NCBI RefSeq assembly: GCF_000013005.1
Contig: NC_007722.1
Span: forward strand, 2,051,501 to 2,115,500
Reading direction: 5' to 3'
Length of the DNA stretch: 64,000 bases
From: Erythrobacter litoralis HTCC2594
Lineage (GTDB): Bacteria > Pseudomonadota > Alphaproteobacteria > Sphingomonadales > Sphingomonadaceae
The notes beneath the pieces were generated by a model. It saw only the letters and a list, made by a program, of their open reading frames with translations, ran no database searches and was not told the origin of the DNA. This document shows positions 24,094 through 32,878 of this stretch, piece after piece (position 1 is the first letter of the stretch; the number at the start of each line of letters is the position of its first letter). The position numbers and the translations under genes were made by a program.

Positions 24094-25752
24094 TCAGCTT
24101 TTCGCCCGGATCGCAAACTCGCTCGGCTGCCGGACCGGCACGAGCAGCGTGCAGCGCACACCCTCTGGATCGAATTGAAGATCGACCGGGTGGCGCAATT
24201 CGTGCGCGACGATCTTCTCGATAAGATCCATGCCGAAACCTCGCTTGCGGTCTTGCGAGACCGACGGTCCGCCTTTTTCGACCCAGCGTACTTCGACGAG
24301 GTTCTCGCCCTTCTTTGCCCATTCGATCGAAACGCGAGCTCCTTCGCGGCTCAGAGCTCCGTATTTCGACGCGTTGGTCGCCAGTTCATGGATCGCCAGA
24401 CCGAAGGATAGCGCATCGTTCGGGGCAAGTTCGATGTCCGGCCCTTCGAGGTGCAGCATGTCTTCCTTTGCCGAGGCATAGGGTGCCAGTTCAGCTTCGA
24501 TGACCTGCCGCAGCGGTGTCGTACCCCATTCCGACTGGGTCAGCAGGTCGTGCGTGGCGGACAACGCCCGGATGCGTCCATCCAGACTGTCGGCAAAATC
24601 CTGCAGATTGTCCGTGCGACGGCGGGTCAGGGCAATGATCGACAGGACATTGGCGAGCGTGTTCTTGACGCGGTGGTTCAGCTCGCGGGTCAGCGAGGTA
24701 CGAATGGCGTTCTGCTCGGCGAAATAGACGAGAGCCGCCTGGTCTTCGAGTGCCTGCTGCGTGAGCAGGCGGGCGATCAGCATCGACAGGCTGGCAACGG
24801 CGAGACCAAACAGCAGCGTGATCATCGACAGGGGCGAAAGCGCGTTGCCCTTGGTCGACTGGACCACGACGGTCATGACCCGGTCGGCAATGCGGATTTC
24901 GCGCGAAGACGTCACCCCGATGCCGTTCTCGGTCTGATGTTCGGCGAGCAGGTTTTCCTCGGCGACCCCGCCATCGTAAAACCGGACGCTTTGCTCCTGT
25001 ACCGCGTTCTCGTTGATGACCGAATTCAGGAAATCGTCGGCATTGAAGGGGCTGTAGACAAAACCCTTGAGCCGCTCGCCCATATCGCCGCTGACGAAGA
25101 CCGGCATGTAGATCAGGAAGCCCGGTTCGGGATCGGCACCTTCCTGAATAAGCACGATCTTGCCTGTCGCAGCCGGCCGGTTGGTCTGGGTGGCAAGATC
25201 CATCGCCTGCCGCCGCGTCGGCTCGGAATACATGTCGTAACCGAAGGCCCTGCGAGCGCGCTCGGAATCGGGCACGAGATAGGTCACCGGAACGACGAGA
25301 TCGCCCGGGCTCCGCTGTATCTGCGGCGCGACCGGGTTCATCGATCCGGTCTGCGTCATGACGCGGTCCTCGAATACCTCGATTTCGTAAGCGTAGATCG
25401 CCTCGGCCCAACCGATGCCGTCCGCGCCGCGATAGGTTTCGTCCAGCCGCAATTCGCCGGCGAAGCGGCGGAAGAGATCGTAGGAAACGTTGTCTGCCGC
25501 CGAGAAAAGAGCCGCACCGGCCCGCAAGTAGGACGTGCCGATATTGGCGCGCCGGTCGAGCGCACTACCGATAGCGAGGGCGGTACGGTCGACTTCGGCC
25601 AGCTCCTGCCGATTGTCGCCGCGTTCGATGGCGAGAACGCTCAGCGCAGTGACCCCTGCGATGAGTGCGAAGATAGCCAGCGGCACCGCGCGCGGCCAGC
25701 GCACGAGCCACCGAGCCGACCGCCCGGATGCGTTTCCCGGCACTGACGCCAA
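24094..25752 (-). CDS. CHASE-domain HWE/HisKA_2 histidine kinase, probable PhyR kinase
   Basis: The 552-residue inner-membrane kinase has a first helix (about 24-45), a periplasmic CHASE sensor domain (about 65-270, GADGIGWAEAIYAYE, PVTYLVPDSERARRAFGYDM), a second helix (about 300-325), then the transmitter: H-box ELNHRVKNTLANVLSI with His360, and ATP-binding HELATNASKYGALS with RKRGFGMDLIEKIV. The HRVKN box is the HisKA_2/HWE form found in PhyK-type kinases. It starts at TTG 25752 with GGGG upstream; a GTG at 25743 is possible. A predicted EcfG promoter in the shared divergent region drives it. Confidence 0.9.
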   Translation of the reverse strand: MASVPGNASGRSARWLVRWPRAVPLAIFALIAGVTALSVLAIERGDNRQELAEVDRTALAIGSALDRRANIGTSYLRAGAALFSAADNVSYDLFRRFAGELRLDETYRGADGIGWAEAIYAYEIEVFEDRVMTQTGSMNPVAPQIQRSPGDLVVPVTYLVPDSERARRAFGYDMYSEPTRRQAMDLATQTNRPAATGKIVLIQEGADPEPGFLIYMPVFVSGDMGERLKGFVYSPFNADDFLNSVINENAVQEQSVRFYDGGVAEENLLAEHQTENGIGVTSSREIRIADRVMTVVVQSTKGNALSPLSMITLLFGLAVASLSMLIARLLTQQALEDQAALVYFAEQNAIRTSLTRELNHRVKNTLANVLSIIALTRRRTDNLQDFADSLDGRIRALSATHDLLTQSEWGTTPLRQVIEAELAPYASAKEDMLHLEGPDIELAPNDALSFGLAIHELATNASKYGALSREGARVSIEWAKKGENLVEVRWVEKGGPSVSQDRKRGFGMDLIEKIVAHELRHPVDLQFDPEGVRCTLLVPVRQPSEFAIRAKS

Positions 25753-25804
25753 GCAATATCCCCTAGATTCATTCCCTCGCGCAAAGCGCGCCTGTCAGCT
25801 ATTG

Positions 25805-25831
25805 GGAACAAAAGGCACAAGGTTTCGTTCC
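25805..25831. promoter_or_regulatory. Back-to-back EcfG promoters sharing one near-palindromic site
   Basis: Plus strand: GGAAC at 25805-25809, 16 bases, CGTT at 25826-25829, facing nepR-ecfG. Minus strand: GGAAC at 25831-25827, 16 bases, TGTT at 25810-25807, facing the kinase gene. The -35 of each lies over the -10 of the other, so the two promoters occupy the same 27 bases. The plus match is perfect; the minus one has T instead of C in the first base of the -10. Confidence 0.75.
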
Positions 25832-25904
25832 GCACACCATAGGATTGGACGTGCCATGGCCGCGTATGTTAGCGGCTGACCGGCGCAACGGACGGGCAAA
25901 TTAC

Positions 25905-26075
25905 ATGGCAACACATCAACCCAAAGGCGGGTCTCCGTCGGGCAAGGACGCGAAGCCCGAATGGGCCGACGGCCTGCGCGACCTTTACAAGTCGGTAGTG
26001 GACGAGCCGCTGCCCGACAGTTTCAAGGATTTGCTCGACAAGCTCGACGGCGACCCTGAAGAGGGCGAGCAATAG
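25905..26075 (+). CDS. nepR: NepR anti-sigma factor
   Basis: The 56-residue protein carries the NepR signature LRDLYKSVVDEPLPDSFKDL, then LLDKLD, between a basic N-terminus and an acidic tail (GDPEEGEQ). It binds EcfG and holds it inactive until phosphorylated PhyR takes its place. The start is the ATG at 25905; earlier in-frame codons to 25845 lack a ribosome site. It precedes ecfG by two bases, so both should be translated in balance from the EcfG-type promoter at 25805. Confidence 0.93.
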   Translation: MATHQPKGGSPSGKDAKPEWADGLRDLYKSVVDEPLPDSFKDLLDKLDGDPEEGEQ

Positions 26076-26077
26076 TC

Positions 26078-26692
26078 ATGGCCGAAAAGAAGAAGCGGAC
26101 CGCGGCCGAGAAGGTCGAGTTCAAGCGCGAGCTACAGGAAGTCATCCCGCACCTGCGCGCTTTCGCGCGGGGGCTTTGCGGTCGCCCCGACATGGCGGAC
26201 GACCTCGTTCAGGAGGCCCTGATGAAAGCCTGGGCCGCGCAGGAACGGTTCGAGCCCGGGACCAGCATGCGCGCGTGGACCTTCGTGATCCTGCGCAATG
26301 CCTATCTCACCGACATGCGGCGCAATCGTTTTCGCGGCGAATACGATGAAGGGGTTGCCGAGCGGATTCTGACCGCTCCCGCAGGCCAGGAGGAGCCGAT
26401 CCACCTGTCCGACATGCACCGCGCCCTGCTGACCCTCCCCCCGGAACGGCGCGAAGCGCTGCTGCTGGTGGGTGCCGGCGGCTTTTCCTATGAGGAAGCG
26501 GCAGACATCTGCGGATGTGCCATCGGCACGATCAAGAGCCGGGTCGGCCGGGCGCGTTCGGCCCTCAACGACATGCTCAAGGAAGGCACCATTCCGCAGC
26601 GCGCGCTTGGCGACGACATCGCGCATGATGCGATCATGGAAGAACTGGACGTTGTGGCAGCCGGTGACGGGGTATCCGAACCCACGCGTTAG
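26078..26692 (+). CDS. ecfG: EcfG-type RNA polymerase sigma factor
   Basis: The 204-residue sigma factor has region 2 (LRAFARGLCGRPDMADDLVQ, EALMKAWAAQERF, MRAWTFVILRNAYL) and region 4 (LTLPPERREALLLVGAGGFS, YEEAADICGCAIGTIKSRVG). The N-terminal lead and the C-terminal extension (about 180-204) are usual for ECF15/EcfG. It directs transcription from GGAAC-N16-CGTT promoters. It lies two bases after nepR and is closed by a two-way terminator. Confidence 0.95.
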   Translation: MAEKKKRTAAEKVEFKRELQEVIPHLRAFARGLCGRPDMADDLVQEALMKAWAAQERFEPGTSMRAWTFVILRNAYLTDMRRNRFRGEYDEGVAERILTAPAGQEEPIHLSDMHRALLTLPPERREALLLVGAGGFSYEEAADICGCAIGTIKSRVGRARSALNDMLKEGTIPQRALGDDIAHDAIMEELDVVAAGDGVSEPTR

Positions 26693-26714
26693 TTGCCCCT
26701 CTCGCACGCAAGGA

Positions 26715-26750
26715 AAAGGCCCGCCCTCCAGTCTGGAGCGGCGGGCCTTT
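26715..26750. terminator. Bidirectional terminator between ecfG and sodB
   Basis: AAAGGCCCGCC (26715-26725) pairs perfectly with GGCGGGCCTTT (26740-26750), with an inner CTCCAG/CTGGAG stem. T-runs stand at both ends. It serves the convergent ecfG and sodB transcripts. Confidence 0.85.
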
Positions 26751-26770
26751 CTTCGTTCGCTATCCAGCGA

Positions 26771-27382
26771 TCAGGCGTAGGACCAGGTCGTACCCCGCGC
26801 GAGGTTTTCGGAAGCGAAGCTCCAGTTGAGCTTTCCTTCGGTCACCGCCTTCAGATAGGCCGGGCGCGCATTCTGGTGATCGAGATAATAGGCGTGTTCC
26901 CACAGGTCGATCACGAGCAGCGGGTTGACGCCGTCCTGGTCGGCCAGCGTGTCGCCGTCATGGGTTTCCTCGATCGTCAGCTTGCCGCCTTTTTCGGCGA
27001 GCCAGACCCAGCCGCTGGCAAAGTGGCCGGCACCGCGATCCTGCAGTTTCGAAGTCAGTTCCTCGACCGAGCCGAAGGCATCGTCGATCATGCTCTTGAG
27101 CTCGTCCGACGGATATGTCTCGTCGCCCGTCATCGAATGCCAGTAGAAGCCGTGGTTCCAGCTCTGCGCTGCATTGTTGAACAGTCCCTGGTCGCTGCCG
27201 CGCGCCGCCGCGACGATTTCCGCGAGCGACTTGTCGGCGTGATCGGTGCCTTCGATAGCGGCGTTGGTTTTGTCGACATACGCCTTGTGGTGCTTGCCGT
27301 GGTGGTAGGACAAAGTGTTGGCGGACACGGCGGGTTCCAGCGCGGTGTCGGCATAGGGCAGCGGGGTTACTTCGAAAGCCAT
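26771..27382 (-). CDS. sodB: Superoxide dismutase, Fe type
   Basis: The 203-residue cytoplasmic enzyme converts superoxide to hydrogen peroxide and oxygen. Metal ligands are His27 (SYHHGKHH), His77 (AQSWNHGFYW), Asp159 and His163 (DLWEHAYYLDHQ). The NNAAQSWNH segment, with Gln near the metal, is the iron type rather than manganese. The ATG at 27382 follows GGGAGATC; the open frame extends upstream with no family similarity. No EcfG-type promoter is seen in its leader, although it sits next to the stress module. Confidence 0.95.
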   Translation of the reverse strand: MAFEVTPLPYADTALEPAVSANTLSYHHGKHHKAYVDKTNAAIEGTDHADKSLAEIVAAARGSDQGLFNNAAQSWNHGFYWHSMTGDETYPSDELKSMIDDAFGSVEELTSKLQDRGAGHFASGWVWLAEKGGKLTIEETHDGDTLADQDGVNPLLVIDLWEHAYYLDHQNARPAYLKAVTEGKLNWSFASENLARGTTWSYA

Positions 27383-27434
27383 TGGTGATCTCCCGTTGGA
27401 TCGTGTGAAAGGGGGTGTCTGTGAGATGAACGCA

Positions 27435-28724
27435 TCAGGCGCTCTCGGGTTGCATGGAAACCGATTTTTCACGGTCGACCGCCGCAGTCAGTCCGACATT
27501 CATCGTCACATTGGCCAGCGTTCGCATGATATCCGGCAGCATCTCGACCGCGACCAGCAGCGCAAGCGGTTCGATCGGAATGCCCATGGCGAGCGCAATC
27601 GGGCCGATCGAGATGACGAAACTGATCGAGCCGGGCAGGCTGACCGAGCCTATGCTGATGACGAAAGCCACGGCTATGCCGGCTGCAAGGAGCATCGGCG
27701 TCAGTTCGACGCCCGCCAGATGCGCGACGTAGATCGCGACAGCCATGTTCATGGCCGGGCTTGTCGCGCGAAAGATCGCAACGGCCAGCGGCAGCACGAA
27801 ATCGGCGACCTCCTCGCGAATGCCCAGCCGCCGCGCGCTGTCGAGCATGGCCGGAAGGCTGGCGAGCGAGCTTTGCGTTGATATGGCCACAGCCTGGGCA
27901 GGCAGCACCGAACGCGCGAACTTCGCTGGCGATATCCGGCCCGCTATGATCCCGAGCGCGTATGCGGCCACCAGCACGATGGCACCCATGGCCGTTACGG
28001 TGACGATGTAATGCGCCAGCGTTGCGAACGCCTCGCCTCCGGCACGCGCAGCAACGCCCACTGCCAGGGCGAACACGCCCACCGGGGCGACCCACAGCAC
28101 CCAGCCGATGATCGTCAGCATGGTGTTGGCCAGCGCTTCGAAGAACCGCAGCATGGTTGCACGCTGCGCCCCAGGCAGGCGCGCGACAGCAACGGCGAAA
28201 AGCGCAAAGAATATTGTCAGCGGCAAGGTCGATGTCTCAGCCGCAGCCTGGATGATATTGGGCGCAATCAGAGAAGCGATGAAGTCGCCGATGGTCGGCA
28301 CCTGCTGCGTTTCCGCACTGGGGGCATCCAGAATGCCCGAAGCACCCGAAGGTGGCGGAAAGGCATCGAGCAAGAGCGGCATGCTGATCGCCGAAGCGAC
28401 CCCGCTGAAGACCAGCAAGCCGAACACCATCAACAGCATCCGCCGCGCGGTCGCCCCCGCACGCGCGGCTTGCGCCATCTTGGTGATGCCCAACACCAGG
28501 AGAGCCGCGACCAGGGGAATGATGGTCATCTGCAGGGCGCGCAGCCACAGCGTTCCGACCGGTCCGGTCACTTCCAGCAGCGGCTCGATCACATTCGATC
28601 CGGCCAGCAACAGGCCCGTCAGCAAGCCGGCAATCAGCCCGCCGAATGTCCACCACACCGGCAGGCGGATCGTGACCAGCCCGCCGCTGTCATCCGCGCC
28701 GCCGCGCGTCTCAGATTCGGCCAA
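27435..28724 (-). CDS. Dicarboxylate/amino acid:cation symporter (DAACS family)
   Basis: The 429-residue inner-membrane protein has the glutamate/dicarboxylate symporter pattern: eight helices plus re-entrant loops. The serine-rich HP1 tip is [15 protein letters not shown], helix 7 reads [11 protein letters not shown] (usual NMDG-type position), and the second loop is [15 protein letters not shown]. It imports C4-dicarboxylates or acidic amino acids with cations. I chose TTG 28724, which has GGAGGG seven bases upstream; the longer frame to 28841 would overlap the divergent glmM start. It lies 52 bases upstream of sodB on the same strand. Confidence 0.85.
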   Translation of the reverse strand: MAESETRGGADDSGGLVTIRLPVWWTFGGLIAGLLTGLLLAGSNVIEPLLEVTGPVGTLWLRALQMTIIPLVAALLVLGITKMAQAARAGATARRMLLMVFGLLVFSGVASAISMPLLLDAFPPPSGASGILDAPSAETQQVPTIGDFIASLIAPNIIQAAAETSTLPLTIFFALFAVAVARLPGAQRATMLRFFEALANTMLTIIGWVLWVAPVGVFALAVGVAARAGGEAFATLAHYIVTVTAMGAIVLVAAYALGIIAGRISPAKFARSVLPAQAVAISTQSSLASLPAMLDSARRLGIREEVADFVLPLAVAIFRATSPAMNMAVAIYVAHLAGVELTPMLLAAGIAVAFVISIGSVSLPGSISFVISIGPIALAMGIPIEPLALLVAVEMLPDIMRTLANVTMNVGLTAAVDREKSVSMQPESA

Positions 28725-28834
28725 TACCCGGCCCTCCCCTATTCGCCTCTTCCCTTCGCGGGTGCTTAGCGGATAAGGCGCGTGGCAAATCGCGAGGGTT
28801 CTCGCAACCGGTAATGTCGCAACAGGGACAGGCA

Positions 28835-30172
28835 GTGGCACGCAAATTCTTCGGCACCGACGGCATCCGTGGTGAAACCAACACAGGCAACATGACCCCT
28901 GAAATCGCCATGCGCGTGGCGCAGGCTGCGGGTGAGTATTTCCGCCGGGGCGATCATCGCCACCGGGTCGTTATCGGTAAGGACACCCGCCTTTCCGGCT
29001 ATATGATGGAAGCAGCGCTGGTCGCCGGGTTCACCAGTGTCGGGATGGATGTAATCCAGACCGGGCCCTTGCCGACCCCGGCGGTCGCGCTTCTGACGAA
29101 GGAGATGCGGGCAGATCTCGGCGTGATGATTTCCGCCAGCCACAACCCCTATCGCGATAACGGGATCAAGCTGTTCGGGCCGGACGGTTTCAAGCTTTCC
29201 GACGAGACCGAACTGGCCATCGAGCAGGGTATCGTATCCGAACCAGCTTTGGTTCCGGCAGCCGAGATCGGCCGGGCACGCCGCATAGAGGACTCGCGCG
29301 GCCGCTATATCCACGCGCTGAAGCAATCGGTGTCCGACGAGACGCGTTTCGACAGCCTCAAGGTGGTGGTCGATTGCGCGAATGGCGCGGCCTACCAGGT
29401 CGCGCCCTCCGCGATCTGGGAATTGGGAGCGGAGATCATCACGCTGGGCGTCACGCCCAACGGCACCAACATCAATGATGGCGTCGGCTCGACCTCGCTC
29501 GATGCGATCAAGCGTACGGTGGTCGAGGAAGGCGCAGATATCGGCATCGCGCTCGACGGCGATGCCGACCGGCTGATCGTGATCGACGAGAAAGGCGAAG
29601 CTGTCGACGGCGACCAGATCATGGGCCTGATCGCAACCAGGATGGCAGAAAAGCAGGCGCTGCGCGGGGGCGGGGTTGTTGCAACCGTTATGAGCAATCT
29701 GGGCCTCGAACGCTATCTCGACAGCAAGAACCTGCGGCTGGAGCGCACGCAGGTCGGCGATCGCTATGTTTTGGAACGCATGAAGACCGGGGGCTTCAAT
29801 ATCGGCGGCGAGCAGTCCGGGCACATGATCCTGCTCGACCATGCTACGACTGGCGACGGGACGGTCGCTGCCCTGCGCGTGCTCGCCAGCCTCGTCAATT
29901 CCGGCAAGCCCGCGAGCGAAGTCCTGCACGTTTTCGAGAAAGTGCCGCAATTGCTCAAGAATGTCCGCTACGAAGGCGGGCGACCGCTGGACAAGGACAG
30001 CGTTCAGACCGCGATCGCGGATGCCGAGAAAGCGCTGGACGGCAAAGGCCGCCTGGTGATCCGCCCGTCGGGCACGGAGCCGGTCATTCGAGTGATGGCA
30101 GAGGGTGACGATGCCGATCAGGTCGAGACTGTGGTCGATCAGATCTGCGACGCCGTGAAAGCCGCCGGCTGA
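28835..30172 (+). CDS. glmM: Phosphoglucosamine mutase
   Basis: With the GTG start at 28835 the protein has 445 residues, the same length as E. coli GlmM, and begins with the family start [12 protein letters not shown]. The catalytic phosphoserine is Ser102 in [12 protein letters not shown], the metal loop is DGDADR, the sugar loop is GGEQSGHM and the phosphate site is [12 protein letters not shown]. It converts glucosamine-6-P to glucosamine-1-P for UDP-GlcNAc and cell-wall synthesis. An ATG at 28814 would add seven residues. The next gene starts on the stop codon (TGATG). Confidence 0.96.
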   Translation: MARKFFGTDGIRGETNTGNMTPEIAMRVAQAAGEYFRRGDHRHRVVIGKDTRLSGYMMEAALVAGFTSVGMDVIQTGPLPTPAVALLTKEMRADLGVMISASHNPYRDNGIKLFGPDGFKLSDETELAIEQGIVSEPALVPAAEIGRARRIEDSRGRYIHALKQSVSDETRFDSLKVVVDCANGAAYQVAPSAIWELGAEIITLGVTPNGTNINDGVGSTSLDAIKRTVVEEGADIGIALDGDADRLIVIDEKGEAVDGDQIMGLIATRMAEKQALRGGGVVATVMSNLGLERYLDSKNLRLERTQVGDRYVLERMKTGGFNIGGEQSGHMILLDHATTGDGTVAALRVLASLVNSGKPASEVLHVFEKVPQLLKNVRYEGGRPLDKDSVQTAIADAEKALDGKGRLVIRPSGTEPVIRVMAEGDDADQVETVVDQICDAVKAAG

Positions 30173-30396
30173 TGCTGGAAATGCGCCCCGATTGCGAACG
30201 CTGCGGGGCCGATCTGCCCGCGCCAGCGCCGGGTGCTTTCATCTGCAGCTTCGAATGTACTTTCTGCGCCGAATGTGCCGAGGCGCTGGACGATCTCTGC
30301 CCCAATTGCGGCGGCGAACTGATGGATCGCCCGACCCGCGCGGCCAAACTGCTGGAGAAGTTTCCCGCGAGTACCGAACGGAAGCTCAGGAAATGA
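30172..30396 (+). CDS. DUF1272 cysteine-rich protein
   Basis: The 74-residue cytoplasmic protein begins [16 protein letters not shown] and has cysteine pairs CERC, CSFECTFCAEC and CPNC. That gives several zinc-knuckle-like sites and matches the DUF1272 family. Its function is unknown; a zinc-binding structural or regulatory role is only inferred. It is coupled on both sides: its ATG uses the last base of the glmM stop, and its stop overlaps the thiD ATG (ATGA). Confidence 0.85.
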   Translation: MLEMRPDCERCGADLPAPAPGAFICSFECTFCAECAEALDDLCPNCGGELMDRPTRAAKLLEKFPASTERKLRK

Positions 30397-31202
30397 GCCG
30401 CCAGCCACCGCGTATTCTCGCGATTGCCGGCTCCGACAGTTCGGGCGGCGCAGGGATCCAGGCCGATATCAAGACGATTACCATGCTGGGCGGTTATGCG
30501 ATGACCGCCATCACTGCGGTCACGGCCCAGAACTCGGTCGGCGTACAGGGCATCACGCCGCTCGATGGCGCATTCGTCGGCCAGCAGATCGCATCGGCAA
30601 TCGATGATATCGGCGTCGACGCGATCAAGATCGGCATGCTTCAGAACGAGGACATTATCCTCGCCGTGGCCAACGCTTTGGAAGAGATCGATCCGCAAGT
30701 TCCCATCGTGCTCGACCCGGTCATGGTGGCGACATCGGGTGCGCCGCTGGTGGTGCAGGATGCCGTCGCTACAATGCGCGAGCGGCTGTTCACCAAGGCA
30801 CGGCTGCTGACTCCCAACCTGCCCGAACTCGAATTGCTGGCTGGCAAGCAATTGCGCACGACCGAGCTCGTCCGCGAGGCAGCCGAAGATCTTGCGCGCC
30901 ATTACGGCTGCGATGTGCTGGCCAAGGGCGGGCACACCGCTGACGAGCGGATCATCGATGTGCTGGTGCCGGTCGGCGGGCGCATGGCGCAATTCGACGA
31001 TGCGCGGATCGACACGCGCCACACCCATGGCACCGGCTGCACGCTGTCATCCGCCATCGCGACCCTGCTCGGCCACGGCCAGCCGATGGAGCACGCCGTG
31101 CGGCTGGCGCGGCGATTCGTCCGTGAGGCGATCGAGAACGCGCCCGGTTTCGGCGACGGGGCCGGGCCCCTCGGGCACCAGGCGGTACGGTTGAAGAGCT
31201 AG
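30393..31202 (+). CDS. thiD: Hydroxymethylpyrimidine (phosphate) kinase ThiD
   Basis: The 269-residue ribokinase-family enzyme phosphorylates HMP and then HMP-P to HMP-PP for thiamine synthesis. Motifs are AIAGSDSSGGAGIQADIKT (substrate end), IKIGMLQNEDI, LDPVMVATSGA, TPNLPELELL and the anion-hole segment HTHGTGCTLSSAIA with the catalytic region GTGC. The ATG at 30393 overlaps the DUF1272 stop. Its stop codon overlaps the convergent LOG gene in a shared CTAG. Confidence 0.95.
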   Translation: MSRQPPRILAIAGSDSSGGAGIQADIKTITMLGGYAMTAITAVTAQNSVGVQGITPLDGAFVGQQIASAIDDIGVDAIKIGMLQNEDIILAVANALEEIDPQVPIVLDPVMVATSGAPLVVQDAVATMRERLFTKARLLTPNLPELELLAGKQLRTTELVREAAEDLARHYGCDVLAKGGHTADERIIDVLVPVGGRMAQFDDARIDTRHTHGTGCTLSSAIATLLGHGQPMEHAVRLARRFVREAIENAPGFGDGAGPLGHQAVRLKS

Positions 31203-32098
31203 CGGTCGATGTCGTAGAAGTCGGCGATGTGGCCCCACGCCTCATCCGCCGTCTCGCACCACGTAATCAGGTCGAGGTCCTGTTTCGAGATCGTGCCTTC
31301 CTCGGCGATCGCTTCGAAATTGACCACGCGTGTCCAGAAATCCTTGCCGAACAGCAGGATAGGCATCGGCTTCATCTTGCCGGTCTGGATCAGCGTCAGC
31401 AGCTCGAAGAATTCATCGAAGGTACCGAATCCGCCGGGAAACACAGCCACCGCCTTCGCCCGTAGAAGGAAGTGCATTTTGCGCAGGGCAAAGTAGTGAA
31501 ACTGGAAGCTGAGATAGGGCGTCACATAGGTATTGGGCGCCTGCTCGTGCGGCAGCACGATGTTAAGGCCGATCGATTCCGCCCCGGCATCGCTGGCACC
31601 GCGATTGGCCGCTTCCATGATCGACGGACCGCCGCCGCTGGTGACGACGAATTGCCGCTTGCCATCCTCGATGATGGCTTTCTCGCTGACCAATTTGGCG
31701 AGGGTGTAGGCTTCCTCGTAATACTTCGCCTTGGCGGCGAGATTGGCCGCGACCTTCTGTTCGAACTCGCCTTCGTCCTTCGATGCCTTCACCCGCGCTT
31801 CGGCGTTTTCAGGCGACGGGATGCGCGCAGAGCCATACATCACCAGCGTAGAGCCGACACCGGCCTCGTCGAGCAGCATCTCCGGCTTGAGCAGCTCGAG
31901 CTGGAACCGCACCGGGCGCAGTTCGTCGCGCAGCAGGAATTCGCGATCCTGGAAAGCGAGCTTGTAAGCGGGGTGCTTGGTCTGGGGCGTTTCCTGCGGC
32001 GAGGACTTGCTGAATTCGGCTTCCTGTTCCGCGCCGTAGAATTTGCGGTCGGACAGCGAGCGATCCGACCGGGGATTTTCCGAAGGTGTGTCAGTCAT
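31199..32098 (-). CDS. LOG-family protein (TIGR00730-like phosphoribohydrolase)
   Basis: The 299-residue protein has the LOG hallmark VFPGGFGTFDEFFEL (PGGxGTxxE) and the nucleotide-binding part TSGGGPSIMEAANRGA. The family cleaves nucleoside monophosphates such as cytokinin riboside phosphates to free base and ribose-5-phosphate. A 90-residue N-terminal addition (SPQETPQTKHPAYKLAF onward) is usual in alphaproteobacterial members, often misnamed lysine decarboxylase. The in vivo substrate is unknown. The stop overlaps thiD. Confidence 0.88.
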   Translation of the reverse strand: MTDTPSENPRSDRSLSDRKFYGAEQEAEFSKSSPQETPQTKHPAYKLAFQDREFLLRDELRPVRFQLELLKPEMLLDEAGVGSTLVMYGSARIPSPENAEARVKASKDEGEFEQKVAANLAAKAKYYEEAYTLAKLVSEKAIIEDGKRQFVVTSGGGPSIMEAANRGASDAGAESIGLNIVLPHEQAPNTYVTPYLSFQFHYFALRKMHFLLRAKAVAVFPGGFGTFDEFFELLTLIQTGKMKPMPILLFGKDFWTRVVNFEAIAEEGTISKQDLDLITWCETADEAWGHIADFYDIDR

Positions 32099-32153
32099 GC
32101 CCCGCCCCTAGGCGCGCGATGCGGCGGGGGCAAGATGCCGCTTGCGCCGGGGG

Positions 32154-32708
32154 TCAGAGGACGAAAGCGAGGACCGCGAAGACCACCGTGCCCGCTGCGA
32201 GCGCCGTTGCGGTAGCGTTGCGATAGGCCGGGGCCAGCAGACCGACAGCGAGCCCGCCGAGGACGACGAGAAACAGCACCACTGCGGCCAGGATCTGGTA
32301 GTAGCGGTAAAGCTGCGGGCCGTGGCCCTTGTGCAGCTCGATCAGGCTGTACTGCAAGTCCGGCTGGTTGAGAGTGCCGCTCCAGCTGCCCTCTTCTTCC
32401 GACAGCACCACGAAATCGCGGGTGGTCGGGCGCGTGGTGATCGAGCCGGGGCGCATCCGCAGATAATCGAACCCGGTGTCGAGATCGTTTGCGGCGAGGA
32501 TCGCGCGGACATCGTCCTCGATCGTCGCGCTGTCGGGATCGAGCGCCGTGCCTTCCGGCACCGCCAGCGGCGTTTCGACGACTTCGCCCTTGTAATCGAG
32601 CAGGTAGGCCCCGCCGGTATAGGCGACCAATATGAAGAGCGGCGCCAGCAGACCGGCCGCCCACAGGTGACATTTTACGAGGAAATTGCGCGTTTTGGCC
32701 TTGCTCAT
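32154..32708 (-). CDS. PepSY-associated membrane protein
   Basis: The 184-residue protein has a first helix with the PepSY_TM-like start KCHLWAAGLLAPLFILVAYTG, a periplasmic PepSY-like domain (about 38-125), then HKGHGPQLYRYYQILAA and two closing helices. Proteins of this type accompany siderophore and haem uptake or ferric reduction. A Fur-like box 23-41 bases upstream of the ATG supports iron control. There is no TonB receptor beside it, so its partner is elsewhere. Start: ATG at 32708. Confidence 0.75.
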   Translation of the reverse strand: MSKAKTRNFLVKCHLWAAGLLAPLFILVAYTGGAYLLDYKGEVVETPLAVPEGTALDPDSATIEDDVRAILAANDLDTGFDYLRMRPGSITTRPTTRDFVVLSEEEGSWSGTLNQPDLQYSLIELHKGHGPQLYRYYQILAAVVLFLVVLGGLAVGLLAPAYRNATATALAAGTVVFAVLAFVL

Positions 32709-32730
32709 GCCCGAATCCCGATTTCTGCAA

Positions 32731-32749
32731 CACTAATGATAATCACTTG
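32731..32749 (-). promoter_or_regulatory. Fur-like iron box upstream of the PepSY protein
   Basis: The segment CACTAATGATAATCACTTG holds ATGATAATCA, matching two of the three GATAAT-type hexamers of a Fur box. It lies just upstream of the PepSY-protein ATG and would cover its promoter. It resembles a partial rather than a perfect 19-mer. Confidence 0.5.
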
Positions 32750-32836
32750 CAACAAGCGCATGGAGAGATGCGCCCACGAAGTCAATCGCGCAAATGTCGC
32801 AGACCGTAACATAGTGGAGTTTGGGCCGGGAAGCTG

Positions 32837-32878
32837 CGGCATTAGGTGGCAATCTTCTGCGGTTGCTACCTAATACCG
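32837..32878. repeat. Imperfect inverted repeat at the 3' end of the low-GC orphan gene
   Basis: The arm at 32837-32852 (core ATTAGGTGGCAA) faces the arm at 32863-32878 (core TTGCTACCTAAT) across a 10-base loop, with two mispairs in 16. The orphan gene's TAG stop lies inside the right arm. A close copy of that right arm sits at 34115-34132. It may be a terminator, a mobile-element end or both. Confidence 0.6.
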
